From Sophora flavescens (taxonomy: Eukaryota; Streptophyta; Magnoliopsida; Fabales; Fabaceae): 64,000 bases of DNA. Location of the stretch: the NCBI GenBank assembly GCA_030762895.1, contig CM061066.1:115104715-115168714 (forward strand). The letters run 5' to 3'. Below the pieces are notes generated by a model. That model searched no databases. It saw only the letters and a list, made by a program, of their open reading frames with translations, and was not told the DNA's origin. Shown piece by piece: positions 25,381-38,400 of this stretch (position 1 is its first letter; every line of letters begins with the position of its first letter). Both the position numbers and the translations under genes were made by a program.

Positions 25381-26540
25381 GGAGAGAGAGAGGGCCACGG
25401 TTTTGAGGGAGACAAATGAGTGCTTGGAAGCCAAGTTTTGAGTTATGTCATGTTTAGTTGGCAAAAGTTGAAAGGAATGGCTTAATTGATTATAAAATAG
25501 TAAATTTTGAAAAAAAAGTAATGATGGTACTTTTATGGATGTGACATAAAGCTTCTACAACAATGTCTCCTTTCCCTAACAAGTCACCTCATCTCTTTTG
25601 TGTCCCCTAGTCTGCTCCATTTCGTACCCGGTTACAGTTCCGATCGTATGTTTCCGACGTGTTCACCCGAATAAAATATTTTATTTTATTTTATTTTTGA
25701 ACGAAAATTTTTAAAATAACCAAAGTTGAAGGAAACATGATAAAAACACTAACCGTCTCGTTCAAGGGTCAAAATTAGGTTTTCTGCTCAGTAAACTTAT
25801 ACTGACAGTGAAAACGCGGACCGACTTTCGTCTGAATTTTCAACCGAAAATTTTACTGTGACTTCATATGATAAGGTGGATTAGGAATATGATTTTATTT
25901 TATTAAAACAAAATATTTTCTACTTACATATTAAAATATAATTACTTATATTTTAATTGATTAAACAGTATAATGAAAATCAGGCTGTTACAAAAATCAT
26001 GCAGTTGCAATTTAATGTGACATTTCCAGTTCTCCTCAAAGCATTCTACACGCTCCATGACATGCATATTATTTTTATCATTAATTTATTCATTCATGAT
26101 GATGGATTTTGGCCGATTGAATATTTCATTCATTATTATAGTTTTATATTGGCTGGATTGGGCCAAATATATAACGCACATTTCAAAATAATTGTCAAAA
26201 AAAAAACATTTCAAAATGGAAGTTTTCAATGCTCAGGAAAATATGATATTTATTTTAATGCTTATGAATTATTCCCTTCATTGTTGAATTTTGAATAATT
26301 TGAGTAATAATCTTCATTGCTTCTTAATGTTGATTATCATCCATTATTTTGAATTTTGAATAATTTGAGTAATAAGCACATTTAGATATTTCATTCATTA
26401 TAGACAGATACACACATGAATGGTACTAAGCAAATTTGAATATTTCATTCATTATAGAATTTCGAAATTGATTCTACATATGTTTAGTGTTTATACTTTC
26501 TCAAATGGATTACTCTATTATTATTTTGACTTTTTTTTTT

Positions 26541-26671
26541 TTGAGAATAAATAGGTAATAGATTGATAATAAATTTTACTGACTACCATATCGTCATATT
26601 TATCAAATTATATTAATCAAATCATAAATCTTTTTTTATAGGGTTTGGTATTATATTATTATTTTATTCTA
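26541..26671. repeat. Direct repeat, copy 1
   Basis: A block of about 130 bp starting TTGAGAATAAATAGGTAATA is repeated at 26895-27030 with few changes, including an extra AATCA in copy 2. The spacing is 354 bp. Confidence 0.85.
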
Positions 26672-26894
26672 TATATAAATATAATATAGAAACTTATATA
26701 ATTAACTTTTTATCAATAAAAAAAATAATTATTTCAAAAAGTTAATAATAAAGTTTATAAAATAATATGACAAAATATCTTTTTGATTTGATATATTTTA
26801 AAATTTATTATACTCTTATTGTCATGTGCTATAGCCCAACATGTCAAAATCTTATTATATTATAAATAATAAATAATAGGTAATAGATTTTTTT

Positions 26895-27030
26895 TTGAGA
26901 ATAAATAGGTAATAGATTGATAATAAATTTTACTGAATACTATATCGTCATATTTATCAAATTATATTAATCAAATCAAATCATAAATATTTTTTTATAG
27001 GGATTGGTATTATATTATTATTTTATTCTA
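26895..27030. repeat. Direct repeat, copy 2
   Basis: Second copy of the 26541 block. Both end GGTATTATATTATTATTTTA. A local duplication or two insertions of one element are possible. Confidence 0.85.
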
Positions 27031-29142
27031 TTTTCAATTATATTAATCTCTTAGCCCTTCTTTTCTCTTTCTCTCACAACTCATCAACTCTTATTTCTCT
27101 GGTATGACTCCTCTCTCTTATCGTTTTCATATTCTCTTATTCTACTTTGTTCTCACCTTTTATATGCACTTTACTCCTTTGTTCTTCTCATCTGTTGCAG
27201 CTATCACTTGAGACTTTCAATTGAAGGCAAGTTTTTTTTTTCTTCCTACTTTATGGTATACTTAATCTTTTCTATATTTTCATCTCTGTATTTTAAATCT
27301 CAATAAAGTATTATATTATATCTAATTATATAAATTCTGGGTCGTTCTTGCTTATTTTTTCCTATATAACTTTGTTTTCTCATTCTGATATGAAGAACCC
27401 ATTTGGGAGTTTCAGTATATGCTACTTTAATATTTTTATTAATAGGTCTAAATTGGCAAATTGGCTTTGGTTTGGCAGTCAAATTCCTTTTCTCCATACT
27501 GTGCAACCATATTCCATTCTAATATGTCGATTTCGTTATTTAAGCCAAACTGTTATTTAAGCCAAACTTAATAGGGTGATGGATTATGGGGTAACGTCAA
27601 ACATAATATGCATTTAGGTTAGTTTCAAATAATAAATTATTTCAACAACAAATTTAAAGAAATAACTTTTTAAGTTACCAATGTCTATTTAAACTAATAA
27701 ATTATTTAATCAATTTTTAAGATATGATCAATTTTAAGTAGAGAATTGTTCATCATAGACACAAATCTATTGCCAATCAAAAATAAAAAATAAAAAAGAC
27801 TCAAAACTATATGATTATCTTTTTAAATCTATTGTTCAGATTTTAAATTCATTTAAAATACTCACTATCCTGATTTTATATTCAAATAAATAATTTAATA
27901 AATTATTATTGAAATTATTTTATATTAATCCTAAAATTTTCTTTTTAAAAGTATACAAGCTTTAATTTTTTTTTACAGCATACAAGCTTTAGTTACATAT
28001 ATAAAATATTAGGATAAAATATTTGAAAAATTATTTTAAATATGATATTAATTATTTTTATGATTGATTTTATAAAAAAAACTTCCTAAATTATCAATGC
28101 TTATTTAAATTAGTAGATTATTTTAAATACATATATTAAATCAATTATTATAAAGGATTACATCCCATAGTGAATTGAAAATACTCACGGGTCATCATGA
28201 AGGACAATAATCAAATGCTATTACAAATGTTGTTTATATAAAAGTCTATTAAGATTTAAATTACGTAAGCTTAATTTACCTATAAATTGTTATATTTATA
28301 GGTTGTTTAACGTTAAATCTTTCTCTTAAAAGCTCTCATTTGCTATTATATGGATTTGACAGACCATGTTTTAATTTAAAAGTGTATATGCCCAAAAGGT
28401 TTTCCTTTTTAGCCCAAAAAATTTATTTAATTCATGTAAACATCCAATTAAACATTCCTACTACAAATATAAATAATACATTAAGTCATTATTCATTTAA
28501 GCAAACAAATATGTAGAATTTCAAAATATAAAATACAAACAAAATTCAAAAAAGACATTAATATCACGTGCATATATCGCCGGGTAATAGAAAGATTAAA
28601 ATTACAAAAAAATAAAGATTATAAATTTAAAAATCAACTAAATCATAAATTGAAGAAAAACCGAAATTCAAATTTCAAATAAGAGTGAAATTGATTTCTT
28701 GAAAAAAAAAAACAAAAATCAATCCTAGAAGACTGCATTGATTAAAATAGATTATACATCCAACAATTCAAATTTCAAAATTAACAATACATTGATTATA
28801 ACTATTTAGATGTCCTATAGTGCATTTTATTATTTTTGTCAACAATTCAAAATTCACCATAAAACCACCGATGCATAATTAATTTCCTGTTTTTAAAGTC
28901 TATCATGCTTATGGTTTTAAATTCAAATTCATATAAGAGTGAAATTGATTATAATCCCCTGAAACAATTGAAATTAATTTATATAAGGAATTCAAATTCA
29001 ATCATACAATCAATGCATCATCAACCACTTTATGATTTCCTGTTTTATAACTCTTTCCTATCCTCTAAGTAAATGATTATGGTTCCAGATTTAAATTGCA
29101 TATTCCTTTACTTTTTTTTTCTCTCTCTTCACATACAAACAT

Positions 29143-29166
<24 letters not shown>
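29143..29166. repeat. (TA)n microsatellite
   Basis: Twelve TA units, directly beside the hAT-like insertion. Confidence 0.9.
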
Positions 29167-29173
<7 letters not shown>

Positions 29174-29912
29174 AGTCAGTAGGGGTGGCAAAATGATCCA
29201 TTTGTCCACCATCCATCCAGTTCATCCATGAGAAAATCCATCCAATCCATCCATTTATAAAAAAATAATATAAATGGATTGGATGGAGTGGATTGTTTTT
29301 TTAGTGGATGGTTTATGATCCATCCAATATTTTTTAAAATCCATTGGACCAACAATAAAAAATGTAATGGATCAACTTTTATCCATTCCAAAACCAATTT
29401 ATTTTTTTCATATTATTTTTCACCAAATAAAAAAACCCTCCATTTGTAACAAAAAAAACACTCCATCTAATTTTCTCTTCTGTTCCCTATTATTTTTTCT
29501 TCACTATTTTTTATTTTATTTATCTGCTTTTTTTTTCTTTTTTTGTTACATTAAATATTAACTAATTAATTGTTCTCAAACACCAGTTACAGTCCATCTT
29601 AACACGTATGTTTTCTTTTTTCGTTGCTTTTTTTTTTTTTGCTGAGAAACTTAAAAAAAAGTTATTAAAAAATGGATGTTAAACACGCTATATTGTCGCC
29701 TAGCATGTTAGATCTGGTATTGTCGCCACTGGCGTTGAAACTGCTATAGAAAAAGTGCACAAAATGTTTATTGGGTTGAGTTCATAAATTTAAAATTTCA
29801 TACATAAAACTGTCTCACTAGTTTTTTTTTTTTTTTTTGATAGGCACTGCTATCTCATTAGTTAAATGTATGGATAATTAAGAGTGACAATCTCAAATCA
29901 ATAATATAAACA

Positions 29913-30221
29913 AGGGTTAAATATGTTTTTAGTATCTTTTTTTTACAAAATTTCTGTTTTAGTCCTCAGTTTGGAAAACATATTTTTTTATCCCCATTTT
30001 TTAAAATGTGTCGAAAGCGGTCCATACACCACACATTTTTAATCCATCATTTTTGACAAAAACTCGATTTTAGTCACCCGATTTTCAAATAGAAATGTAC
30101 TGTAGGGATCATTTCTGACACATTTTAAAAAAACAAGAGACATAAAAACTAAATTTTCCAAATAAACGAATAAAATCGAATTTTTATAAAAAAAATATAG
30201 GGACTAAAAATATATTTATTC
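29913..30221. mobile_element. Mutator-like MITE nested in the hAT element
   Basis: Ends AGGGTTAAATATGTTTTTAG and (reversed) GAATAAATATATTTTTAGTC form imperfect terminal inverted repeats. The flanks are the perfect 9-bp duplication ATATAAACA (29904-29912 and 30222-30230). Nine bases is the Mutator-class size. About 310 bp, no ORF. The internal TTTAGTCC/GGGACTAAAA words resemble a MITE type common in legumes. Confidence 0.8.
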
Positions 30222-30842
30222 ATATAAACATAATATCCACAACAGTACTGTTTCGGTCTTAATGTTTGTCCCATTGCTTCCACGCAAGCTCCTTTTTCAA
30301 GGAAGGGTGTTGATTTAGAAGAATTTAGATCATAAAGAAAGTTAGAGAAGGAAAAGTGATTTATATGTTACTATTTTGATATTTTTTGTTGCACCTAAAG
30401 CGTAATTATGTTTTCAGGTTTGTTGAAGTTTCAACAAGTGTCGATCTTCTATTATTCTTTGTACTTTGAATCTCTTTAAGTTTCTGGTAATAAAATTTCC
30501 TATCTTTCACCAAAACAACAAAATTCACGTGGCATGGAATATGTAACCCCTTCAATAACATCAAATCGTGAGCTTGGTTTGTGTAATCTGAGGAACATGG
30601 TAATTCATGTACCTTATGGATAGCCCATGAATGAATCAATATATCTTAAAAAGTTTAATCCATCCAGTCCATCCATTATAAAAAAAAAGTTAATGAATTG
30701 AATCAAATTGGATCATATTATTTTAGGATGGATAATGATCCATCCACTATCTTTTAAAATCCAATGGATCACATCTTTAAATGTAGGAGAGAGACGGTAG
30801 AGATGGGAAAGAGAGAGATAGAGGAGAGAGAGAGGAGGAGAG

Positions 30843-31016
30843 GATATTTTAAAACTAATAAAATTATTTAATTGTACAAAAAAAAATTATTAGGAGAGAA
30901 TTAATATTTTAAAATTAATAAAATTATTTAATTGTACAAAAAAAAAATTACAAAAAAAAATTTAGGAGACGATATTTTAAAACTAATAAAATTATTTAAT
31001 TGTAAAAAAAAATATT
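30843..31016. repeat. Tandem repeat, three copies of 60-68 bp
   Basis: ATATTTTAAAACTAATAAAA-type units start near 30843, 30903 and 30971. Each continues TTATTTAATTGTA plus a poly-A run. Confidence 0.85.
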
Positions 31017-31235
31017 CTTTAAAATAATTTTTATGGATGGATTGGATATTCATCCATAAAAAAGTTGTTAATGGATGGATTGGATGGATTTTATTAAATG
31101 GATCATGGATGGATTGGATTTTTTTTAATGAATTTTTAATGGATCATAATGGATTAATGGATCGTTTTCAATCCATGCATTACAATCCGCATAAAAATTT
31201 ATCCAATCCATCCATTTGCCACCCCTAATAAAGTG

Positions 31236-32442
31236 CATATTTACAATTTTTTTATGAGATAAAGTTTAGATGTGTTGGGTCCCGAGGGCTCACCAGGGCT
31301 GGCGTCGGGGCTCAAAGAGCACTTACAGAGGTACTTACAAATTACCCACCAACGAGATCCTCACATCGGTAATGGAATTCGAAATCACGACCTTGTGTTG
31401 TATTTTTGGTGTGGGGTGGATGCGTCTTACTCTGTTTTGGTGGTGACATCCCCTGGAATGTGTTATTCTTTGGTTTGTTGCTCCAGAGGGTTGATGTTTA
31501 GTTCAACTAGACAAGTAACCTTTCAAGATTCAAAAAATCATGATTAATGAATTTGATATTAGTTCCTTAGAACATGACTCTAAAAAGAGTTCTCATAATA
31601 TTTTTTTTGGTACGTCATATAAATTTTAATTATATTATTTAATTAATAACTTGTGGCTCCCCAAAATTTTGGTCAACATCCGCCACTGCTTTTATATATA
31701 GCAGGATAGCTTAATAACTGACTTGCCACTAGCACGTTTCCCAAATGAGCTTTTTTTTTTTAGAAAAAAAAATAGTTAGCTGATTGTTGTGTTACTAGAA
31801 CTTGGCTTAGTATGGAAGGACTTTGTTTATTAATTGCCAAAGTAGGAGCAATGGCTACACGAGGCTACAAGGCTTTTTAGCTTCTAATTGATTTCTATGC
31901 TCTGCATTGTAGCATTAACACCTATTTACAGATGCATTACACCGCCATTCAAGAGGCGGTTCTATTTTCTGGATTATTCTACATGTATTGCAATTACACT
32001 TGTGGATGATCAAATTTTTTTTTGGTTTAGATACAGATGCAGTAGGATGCTTAGTGGGGCTGATGTTTGTCTTGGCATATTTTTTGTAATTAGTCCAAGT
32101 ATATTACCTGGAGGTGTAGGTCTGTTATAAGTAAGGAGTAGTGGTTCTGTTATAATTATGGGAAAGTCATGGATAGTTGATATACAATGTGTAACCAGCG
32201 CTTGCTACCCAAACTGGTAGTATTGTATTACTTTGAGTACAATATGTACTCTTTCTATACAATTTTTGATTTTTGATTTATCAAAAAAAAATCTAATTCT
32301 TTCATAGGCTAATCTAGAAACTTCAACAAATGTGCGGCACTTTTAACACCAATTAACTTGTAATAATAATTATGTAATCATTATGACTATTTTAACTAAC
32401 TTGTCTCCTCTTGCTTGTAGGTCAAGAAATCAATAAATCCCC
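31236..32442. other. Non-coding DNA upstream of separase copy 2
   Basis: Includes an unidentified GC-richer patch (31275-31520) and a segment ending ATTTTTGATTTTTGATTTATCAAAAAAAAA near 32290 that looks like the A-tailed 3' end of a LINE or SINE. A good acceptor, TTGCTTGTAG, is at 32411-32420. No convincing promoter was identified. Confidence 0.4.
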
Positions 32443-35400
32443 ATGAGTTCAAGTGAGTAATCTAACTCCCTGAAAAGGATCTCCTCGCGAAGCTCGACTC
32501 TCGAGACCTCACAGGCATCAGAGACATGTTCAAAGAATACTTGAAGAACCATAAACGGTTCACGCGCAAGAATGCCAACAAAAAAATCTCTATGCTCGTT
32601 TTAAGGACTTCTTCAATAATTCCTTTATCATTCTCGACCAACATCTCACTAAGCCGGCAGATTTCAACAACCCCGACATGGTTGCCGAATTGTTCAAAGT
32701 GTATCGACTTTGCTTGGATTACGTAGACAAGGCGGTTCATGAGACTTCTACATTCGTCCAGTACTGGTTGCCACCGCGAGTTTCTTTCATGAGGTGCTTA
32801 GAGGCTCACGAGCATGTCGAGGAGATCGAAACCCAGGGGAGAGCTTTGCTTATGAGGCTGACACCACTTACGGCTCCCGAGGAGGTGTGTTACCATGTCA
32901 TATATATATCTATGTGATGTTGTTCAAGATTGCACCAAAGAGCACTAATGAACAACTTAGATGTTTGAATGATTGGTGGAGTGGAGCAACCGATTGGATC
33001 AGGTAGTTCACTTTTCATTGTTAATTTATTTTTTCTTTTTGGCTATGGACTATGTTAATTCCTACTTATACATATTATTCAGGTTCAGGTGCCACAATAA
33101 CAGGAGGGCACACCTGGCCTTAGTAGATGAGGTACTCAAGTTTGCAAGTAATTTGTGGGAGAATACATCAATCACCGATACTGATTTGAAGAATAGTTTC
33201 ATCTGGGGGGCTTTGAAGGAGAAATTGAAACATGGCATTGAAGGCATTGAAGTTTATAATGTAACCTAGTTCTTAACTTTTGGATATGTAATATTTCACT
33301 GACCATCCTCATATAGTCATCCTCGTAAAATTTTAAATGCAGAGTGCAACTACTATATGCTCCTCAGTTTTCAAACTGGGAAATTACAAGTATGTCAGGA
33401 GCATACTGATGACCATTGAACCTCTGCCTCAGCACAAGGTAATATATATATACTGTTTTCGTGTGAGACTGTTATTCAGTTAATAGTTTAGTTTGTTTTC
33501 CACATAAATAATAATGTTGGTATTTTCTTGCTGGAGTGTTTCGTTCTTATATTCATCAAGTATATTTATACCTTTCACGATACAGACAAAGCTTTTGGAA
33601 TAGAGTTTGTCAAAGTTGTAAGTCATTGTGTCAATATATGTAAGGATACCGATGTTGGTCACGAATTTGCAACATTCCTCGCAGAAATATCACAACAATA
33701 TAAAAAGGTATTAATTATTTTTGTCAAGGCTTTCTTGTTTGCACTTTTTAATTATTTATGCAGCTATATTATCCATTTTGTATCCCACTTTGACTGAAGT
33801 AGTTTGGCAGGTTTTGACAATCATTGATTCAATACTAGGGCTCTATGTTGTTGGGTTGGTTGCTGATCGGAAAAGTAAATCGCCTGAACCCATTCTTGAA
33901 ACATTTAACAAATATTATGAGAAAATACTGCTGAAAGCATCTGTGTTTAGTCATTCATGCAATTTGTCAGCTTCTTACATAGATGCATTATTATTTGTGT
34001 TGTTTGATTGCTACACCATTCAAATGGAAACAGTTTGTACCTAAAAAGAATGATGTTTCTGTTGTGACTATGCTTTCCACTGCTGAAGACATGTTTCATG
34101 TACTTTGTCAACTTATTCTTTCTAAACCAAGGTATATCCAAATTATTTTGGTTAAGCGGAGTTTTGCATGTTGGCCTATATATATCTTTCTATTTGATTA
34201 AATGTTCACTCTTCACTATTGTCAATTGTCATATATGTGGACATGCTCTTGTACACTATTATTTTCACAGTCACCCAGTTTAGCAGCCGTAGGTGGTGGG
34301 GGAGAAAATGGGTCTTGTGTTAGGAAATATTAATGATGTATGCATAGATAATCTTGAGGCATGGGTGTTGGTGTTAGCCAAGAAATTGAAAAGATACAGT
34401 CGCCTAATTTTTGCTTGAAACAGAAATATGGTGTTCGGTATAATTGGGTGAAACAGAAGGTTATTTCTTTTTTGAATGGTATTCGGCACCTGTGGAGTAC
34501 ATCAAGTCTGCTGCTTAGTTCATTTTGCTTGTAACAGAATTGAGGTGCACTGGCTGGTCTTTGTGCTATTTTATCTCAAATTCTGTAGTTAAATATTTGG
34601 GTTTGGTTAGGTGGCAAACGAATTCTGGTTGGTATTTTTGTGATCTAAGTGGACATGAACAGGGGTTGCTAGAATGGGATGATTTGTATAGGATATATAT
34701 CAGTATGCTTGGGTCCTCTATTTATTCTGGAATTTGGAAATTGGTCAAGGTTTTGGACAAGTTAAAGGCGGTAGATCTTTTTTTTTTTTTAATGTTTCTT
34801 GGTGTAACTTTTGGGAATAGAAATATGTAATATTAATATGGAATCCAAAAAAACAAGTTTCTATTGGGGAGTGGTGTATTAATATTTAAAGAAGTAGAAT
34901 ATTTGGTTTTTCAATGCAAACTTATTTTTTATGGGTTCCTTAAAGAGTGTTCTAAGGGCACTCGTTAGCATAACCCTATTAATATTGGTTTGGTTAAATA
35001 GAAGTATTATATTTACAGTTGGTCTATTGCTTTTGTTCTCTTTATTAGATATGGGTTAGTGTACCCCTTGAACTCTTGATGAATATACTTTTTGCTTAGA
35101 AAAAAACTATTATTATTGTCATATTAACTCTAAAGAGTAGTTTCTAAGAGCATTTTTTTTTGCCATGTTGTTTATATATGACATGTCAACAACTTTAAAA
35201 GATTAGACCTTTATTTCATCTTGCGATGTTTGTGATTATATAAATATCAGTTCCCACTTCTTCCTGGATGCAGTTATATATCCGGAAACAAGGAGAATAG
35301 TGTGTGCATGGTAGCTTTGACAGCTTTCGCCCTATCCATCAGAACTAATCTTAAACTCCAGGTTCTCCTTGTTGTCATGAAATGCTCTTAAGATATTTCC

Positions 35401-38400
35401 ATTAGCAGTTCACGAGCTTCTAATAGAAGCCATTAGCTGTTTGTATGAGAATTGGACTTGTTAAAGCTGAAGTATGTCGTGCAATATAGATATTTAGATA
35501 GAATAATATATACATTATATAAATCTTATTTGATACATATTGTTAAAATAATTAGTTTAGCCTGAAAGCTCCCGGTATTCCGTAATGGCCCACAAATGAG
35601 GCCTTCTAACTTTACCATGGCACCATGCTTCCTATGAAAGGTCAAGTATTTTACTAATATTCTCATCTGATGCATCACTACAGGCTTCAGATGCTCTAAG
35701 CTTGTGTTGTAAAGCACTGTGGGTTTATCTTCCATGTAATACAAATTTTGAAGAAATTGTATTGGAGATTTACAAAAGAAGTGCTCAACATTTAAATATT
35801 GTTAACGGCATCAACCACCATCTAGTGAGAAAGAAATTGATTGAATTTCTTAATACATGGTCCACCGTTAATGATCGTTCAAAGAATCTTCCAGCTCCCG
35901 AACTTGTTGTGAAGACTTGGGTGAAGGTAGCATTACAAAGCATTTACTTTATAATATTCAGCATGTTTCTGTTTAAGTTTACTTTTTCCTACTGATTTTA
36001 TATCATATGGTATGCATACAGATTCACTGTAAACATGTTAAGGACATGAATGAGATTGAGAGAGATGAGAATGATCATCCTACCTTGTGTTGTCTATTGT
36101 CACCTACGATATTATCAGATAGGAACATGTGGACAATCTTGGAGCAGGTTCGGTCTCTTACTTTTTTTGTTGTTATGTATTTAATGTGTATTGAACCTTT
36201 TGTCAATGTGTATCTTTTTTCCCTTGATGTGAAAAACTCAGAATCACTCTATTACCGAATATGCTATGCATTGATTTTCATTAGTTGATAATTGTGTATA
36301 GAGACAATGTATTTATACATCATAGTTAACTTTAGGATCAAGCTATCAGTTTGTTATTAGTTATAACAAACTTAGCCACCTAACTAATCAAGCTTGCTAA
36401 CTTAGATACTAATAGAATAACACTAAAAACTGAATTGGTTGTGATCTATACAATCTTCACTTCTTCATGATATGTGTTTAGGAACTTACCGCATACAAGA
36501 GAATGAGTTCTGACTCTGAGTACCAAACAATTTGCCATAAAATGGAGAGAAGAATAAAGGGCATCTTGCTACAACTGTTTACAAATCCAGATCAAATTGA
36601 AAAGGAAAAGACACTAATGATTCAAAGACATACAAGATTCAGCCATTGAGTGTCTTTCAAAAGCACTACAAATTATGGTTCTTCTAGTGTCTCTCCTCAG
36701 ATATCTAATCATATTATCTGTAAATAACTTTATATTAGACATGTGCATGCCCTTAATATGAAGTATGTCCAGTTCAACAGGAGGAGGTTTCCAATGTGAT
36801 GCAGATGCCAACTGAAAAAAATCCGCTTGTTCATCAATTGTATGTGGCCAGATGTCTACGTGAACTTTGTACCTAGGGAGATGACTCTTACTTAGAGGTA
36901 CTAAAACATATGCCGATTGTATCCACTTAGTCATTATAGAAGATTTCTGATTTCGTTTTTTTGGGGGACGAGGAACTATCACTGATGATTCATTACTTAT
37001 ATATTACTTATATGTTGAGGGATTGGGCATCTTTACTTCATTGTGTATTATGTGCTCTTTTTTCTTTATGTTTTCTTATTATTTTAAAGAGAGTTTTTTT
37101 CTTCTTCTCACTCCTAACTCTTTGTAATTCACTTTATCCTAATGATTTTATCAAGAAAAACTTATCTTGGTTTATACATTAAGCAGACAACTTCTAGAGA
37201 GGTCAATGTTACTAACTGTACAATGTATCTACCGGACAACATATTCGATTTTTTTACAATTGAAGGTCTGTTTTATTCTTGAATAAATATTGTTTTCTAT
37301 TGTTTCTGCATAAGATTTAAAGTGACATCCTTTTGGTTTAAACGACATTTCTTCAGGGTTTCATGGAATCCTCCAATGCCGTATACTGTCAGCTAATTAG
37401 AATGCATAAATTGAAGAGTTTCTCAGTTGATAAACAGCTGACCCTACTGTGGGAAAACAGAAGGCTTAGTCATGTCTTCTGTGTTTCTCCAATGAATACA
37501 GAATTCATCCAGAAATTATCGGATTGCTCTATTGACATTAAAGAAATTGAATCCTGTATACGAAAATTAACAGGGTTTAAACACCACTTCTTTTTCCTGT
37601 TTTCTGATAATTCTGATGAACATGATGTTCCTAAAGATGCACATGAACCGATTTCAACGGTAAGGTCCTTCTGAAACAGAGTTTATAATATTATTTTTTT
37701 TAAAAAAAAAATCTCACTCTTTCTTTGACAACACTCTCCTAGGATCCTGCCCGGAGTTATTCTACTTTTGTTGATGGGTATCGTTGCCTGGATTTGTGCC
37801 AAAAACTCATTGCAAATGGGTAGTTAATAGAGGTAAGAGCAATATTTTTTATTTACATTTTTATCAGTGCTTTACCTATAGATAACTGTTATTTGAAATA
37901 TATTTCATATTTTTATAAGTGTTGTTTGTGGGGGAGATCGCAGTAGCAATGATCAATTTTCAATGGTTTTCTTGTTTTTAACTAAAACTTGTTTGGATTT
38001 TCATATGTGATAATTTATCGGTATTTTTTCTCCCGTAATGATCTTCTTAGTTGAGTAGTTGAATAGTAAAATCGTATTTGGACACAATTAAGCTTAGATG
38101 AAAAATAAGAATGTAAAAACTATATTGTATCGAGACTTGATTATGTATAATACCTTTTCAACTTCCTCCTTCCCATTTTCTCCCTATTCAAACAAGCATA
38201 CCTTAATTAATTCTTTAAAAGCAAAGCTTTAGAATTTTTAAACTTCAAAATTGTTTATGTTGTCTGCGGGCATAAGTCTTAGCTTCTTTCAGTTCAGATT
38301 GACTTTTACTTCATGAAAGGATTTTTATTTTTGTTATAAGTCAAGCTTATTCCATTCATTGCTTGTTTCTTTTGTTGTAATTGGATTAATTGCCCATTAA

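Larger units (their letters stand above)
22902..25992 (-). mobile_element. Solo LTR, Ty3/gypsy long-LTR group, minus strand
   Basis: Begins (+ strand) TGAGACACCCCG and ends GGCTGTTACA, flanked by the perfect 5-bp duplication AAAAT (22897-22901 and 25993-25997). On the minus strand it therefore runs TGTAACAGCC...GGTGTCTCA. It carries the U3 block at 25750-25830 (reverse), a TATA box near 25370, and a four-copy minisatellite near its 3' end. There is no internal region, hence a solo LTR. Confidence 0.92.
25993..29142. other. AT-rich non-coding region
   Basis: Strongly AT-rich, with many imperfect ATTTAAATTAATAAATTATT words. A TC-rich patch with possible splice signals lies at 27050-27235. No coding sequence recognised. 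It contains a dispersed direct repeat, listed separately. Confidence 0.45.
29178..31227. mobile_element. Non-autonomous hAT-like DNA transposon
   Basis: Left end AGTAGGGGTGGCAAA and right end TTTGCCACCCCTA are inverted repeats, followed inward by clustered CCATCCA/TGGATGG words (29200-29300; 30655-30780; 31030-31215), as in hAT subterminal regions. The flanks ATAAAGTC (29170-29177) and ATAAAGTG (31228-31235) match at 7 of 8 positions, the hAT target size. No transposase is visible, so it depends on another element. It carries a nested MITE and an unexplained central segment (30230-30640). Confidence 0.8.

Noticed and set aside
31272..31547. 91-codon + strand frame
   Set aside because: No family recognised and no splice or start context. 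It lies in a transposable-element-like patch.
36614..36982. 122-codon minus-strand frame
   Set aside because: It is antisense to separase exons (ECLSKALQIM and HQLYVARCLRELC pieces on the + strand) and has no support of its own.
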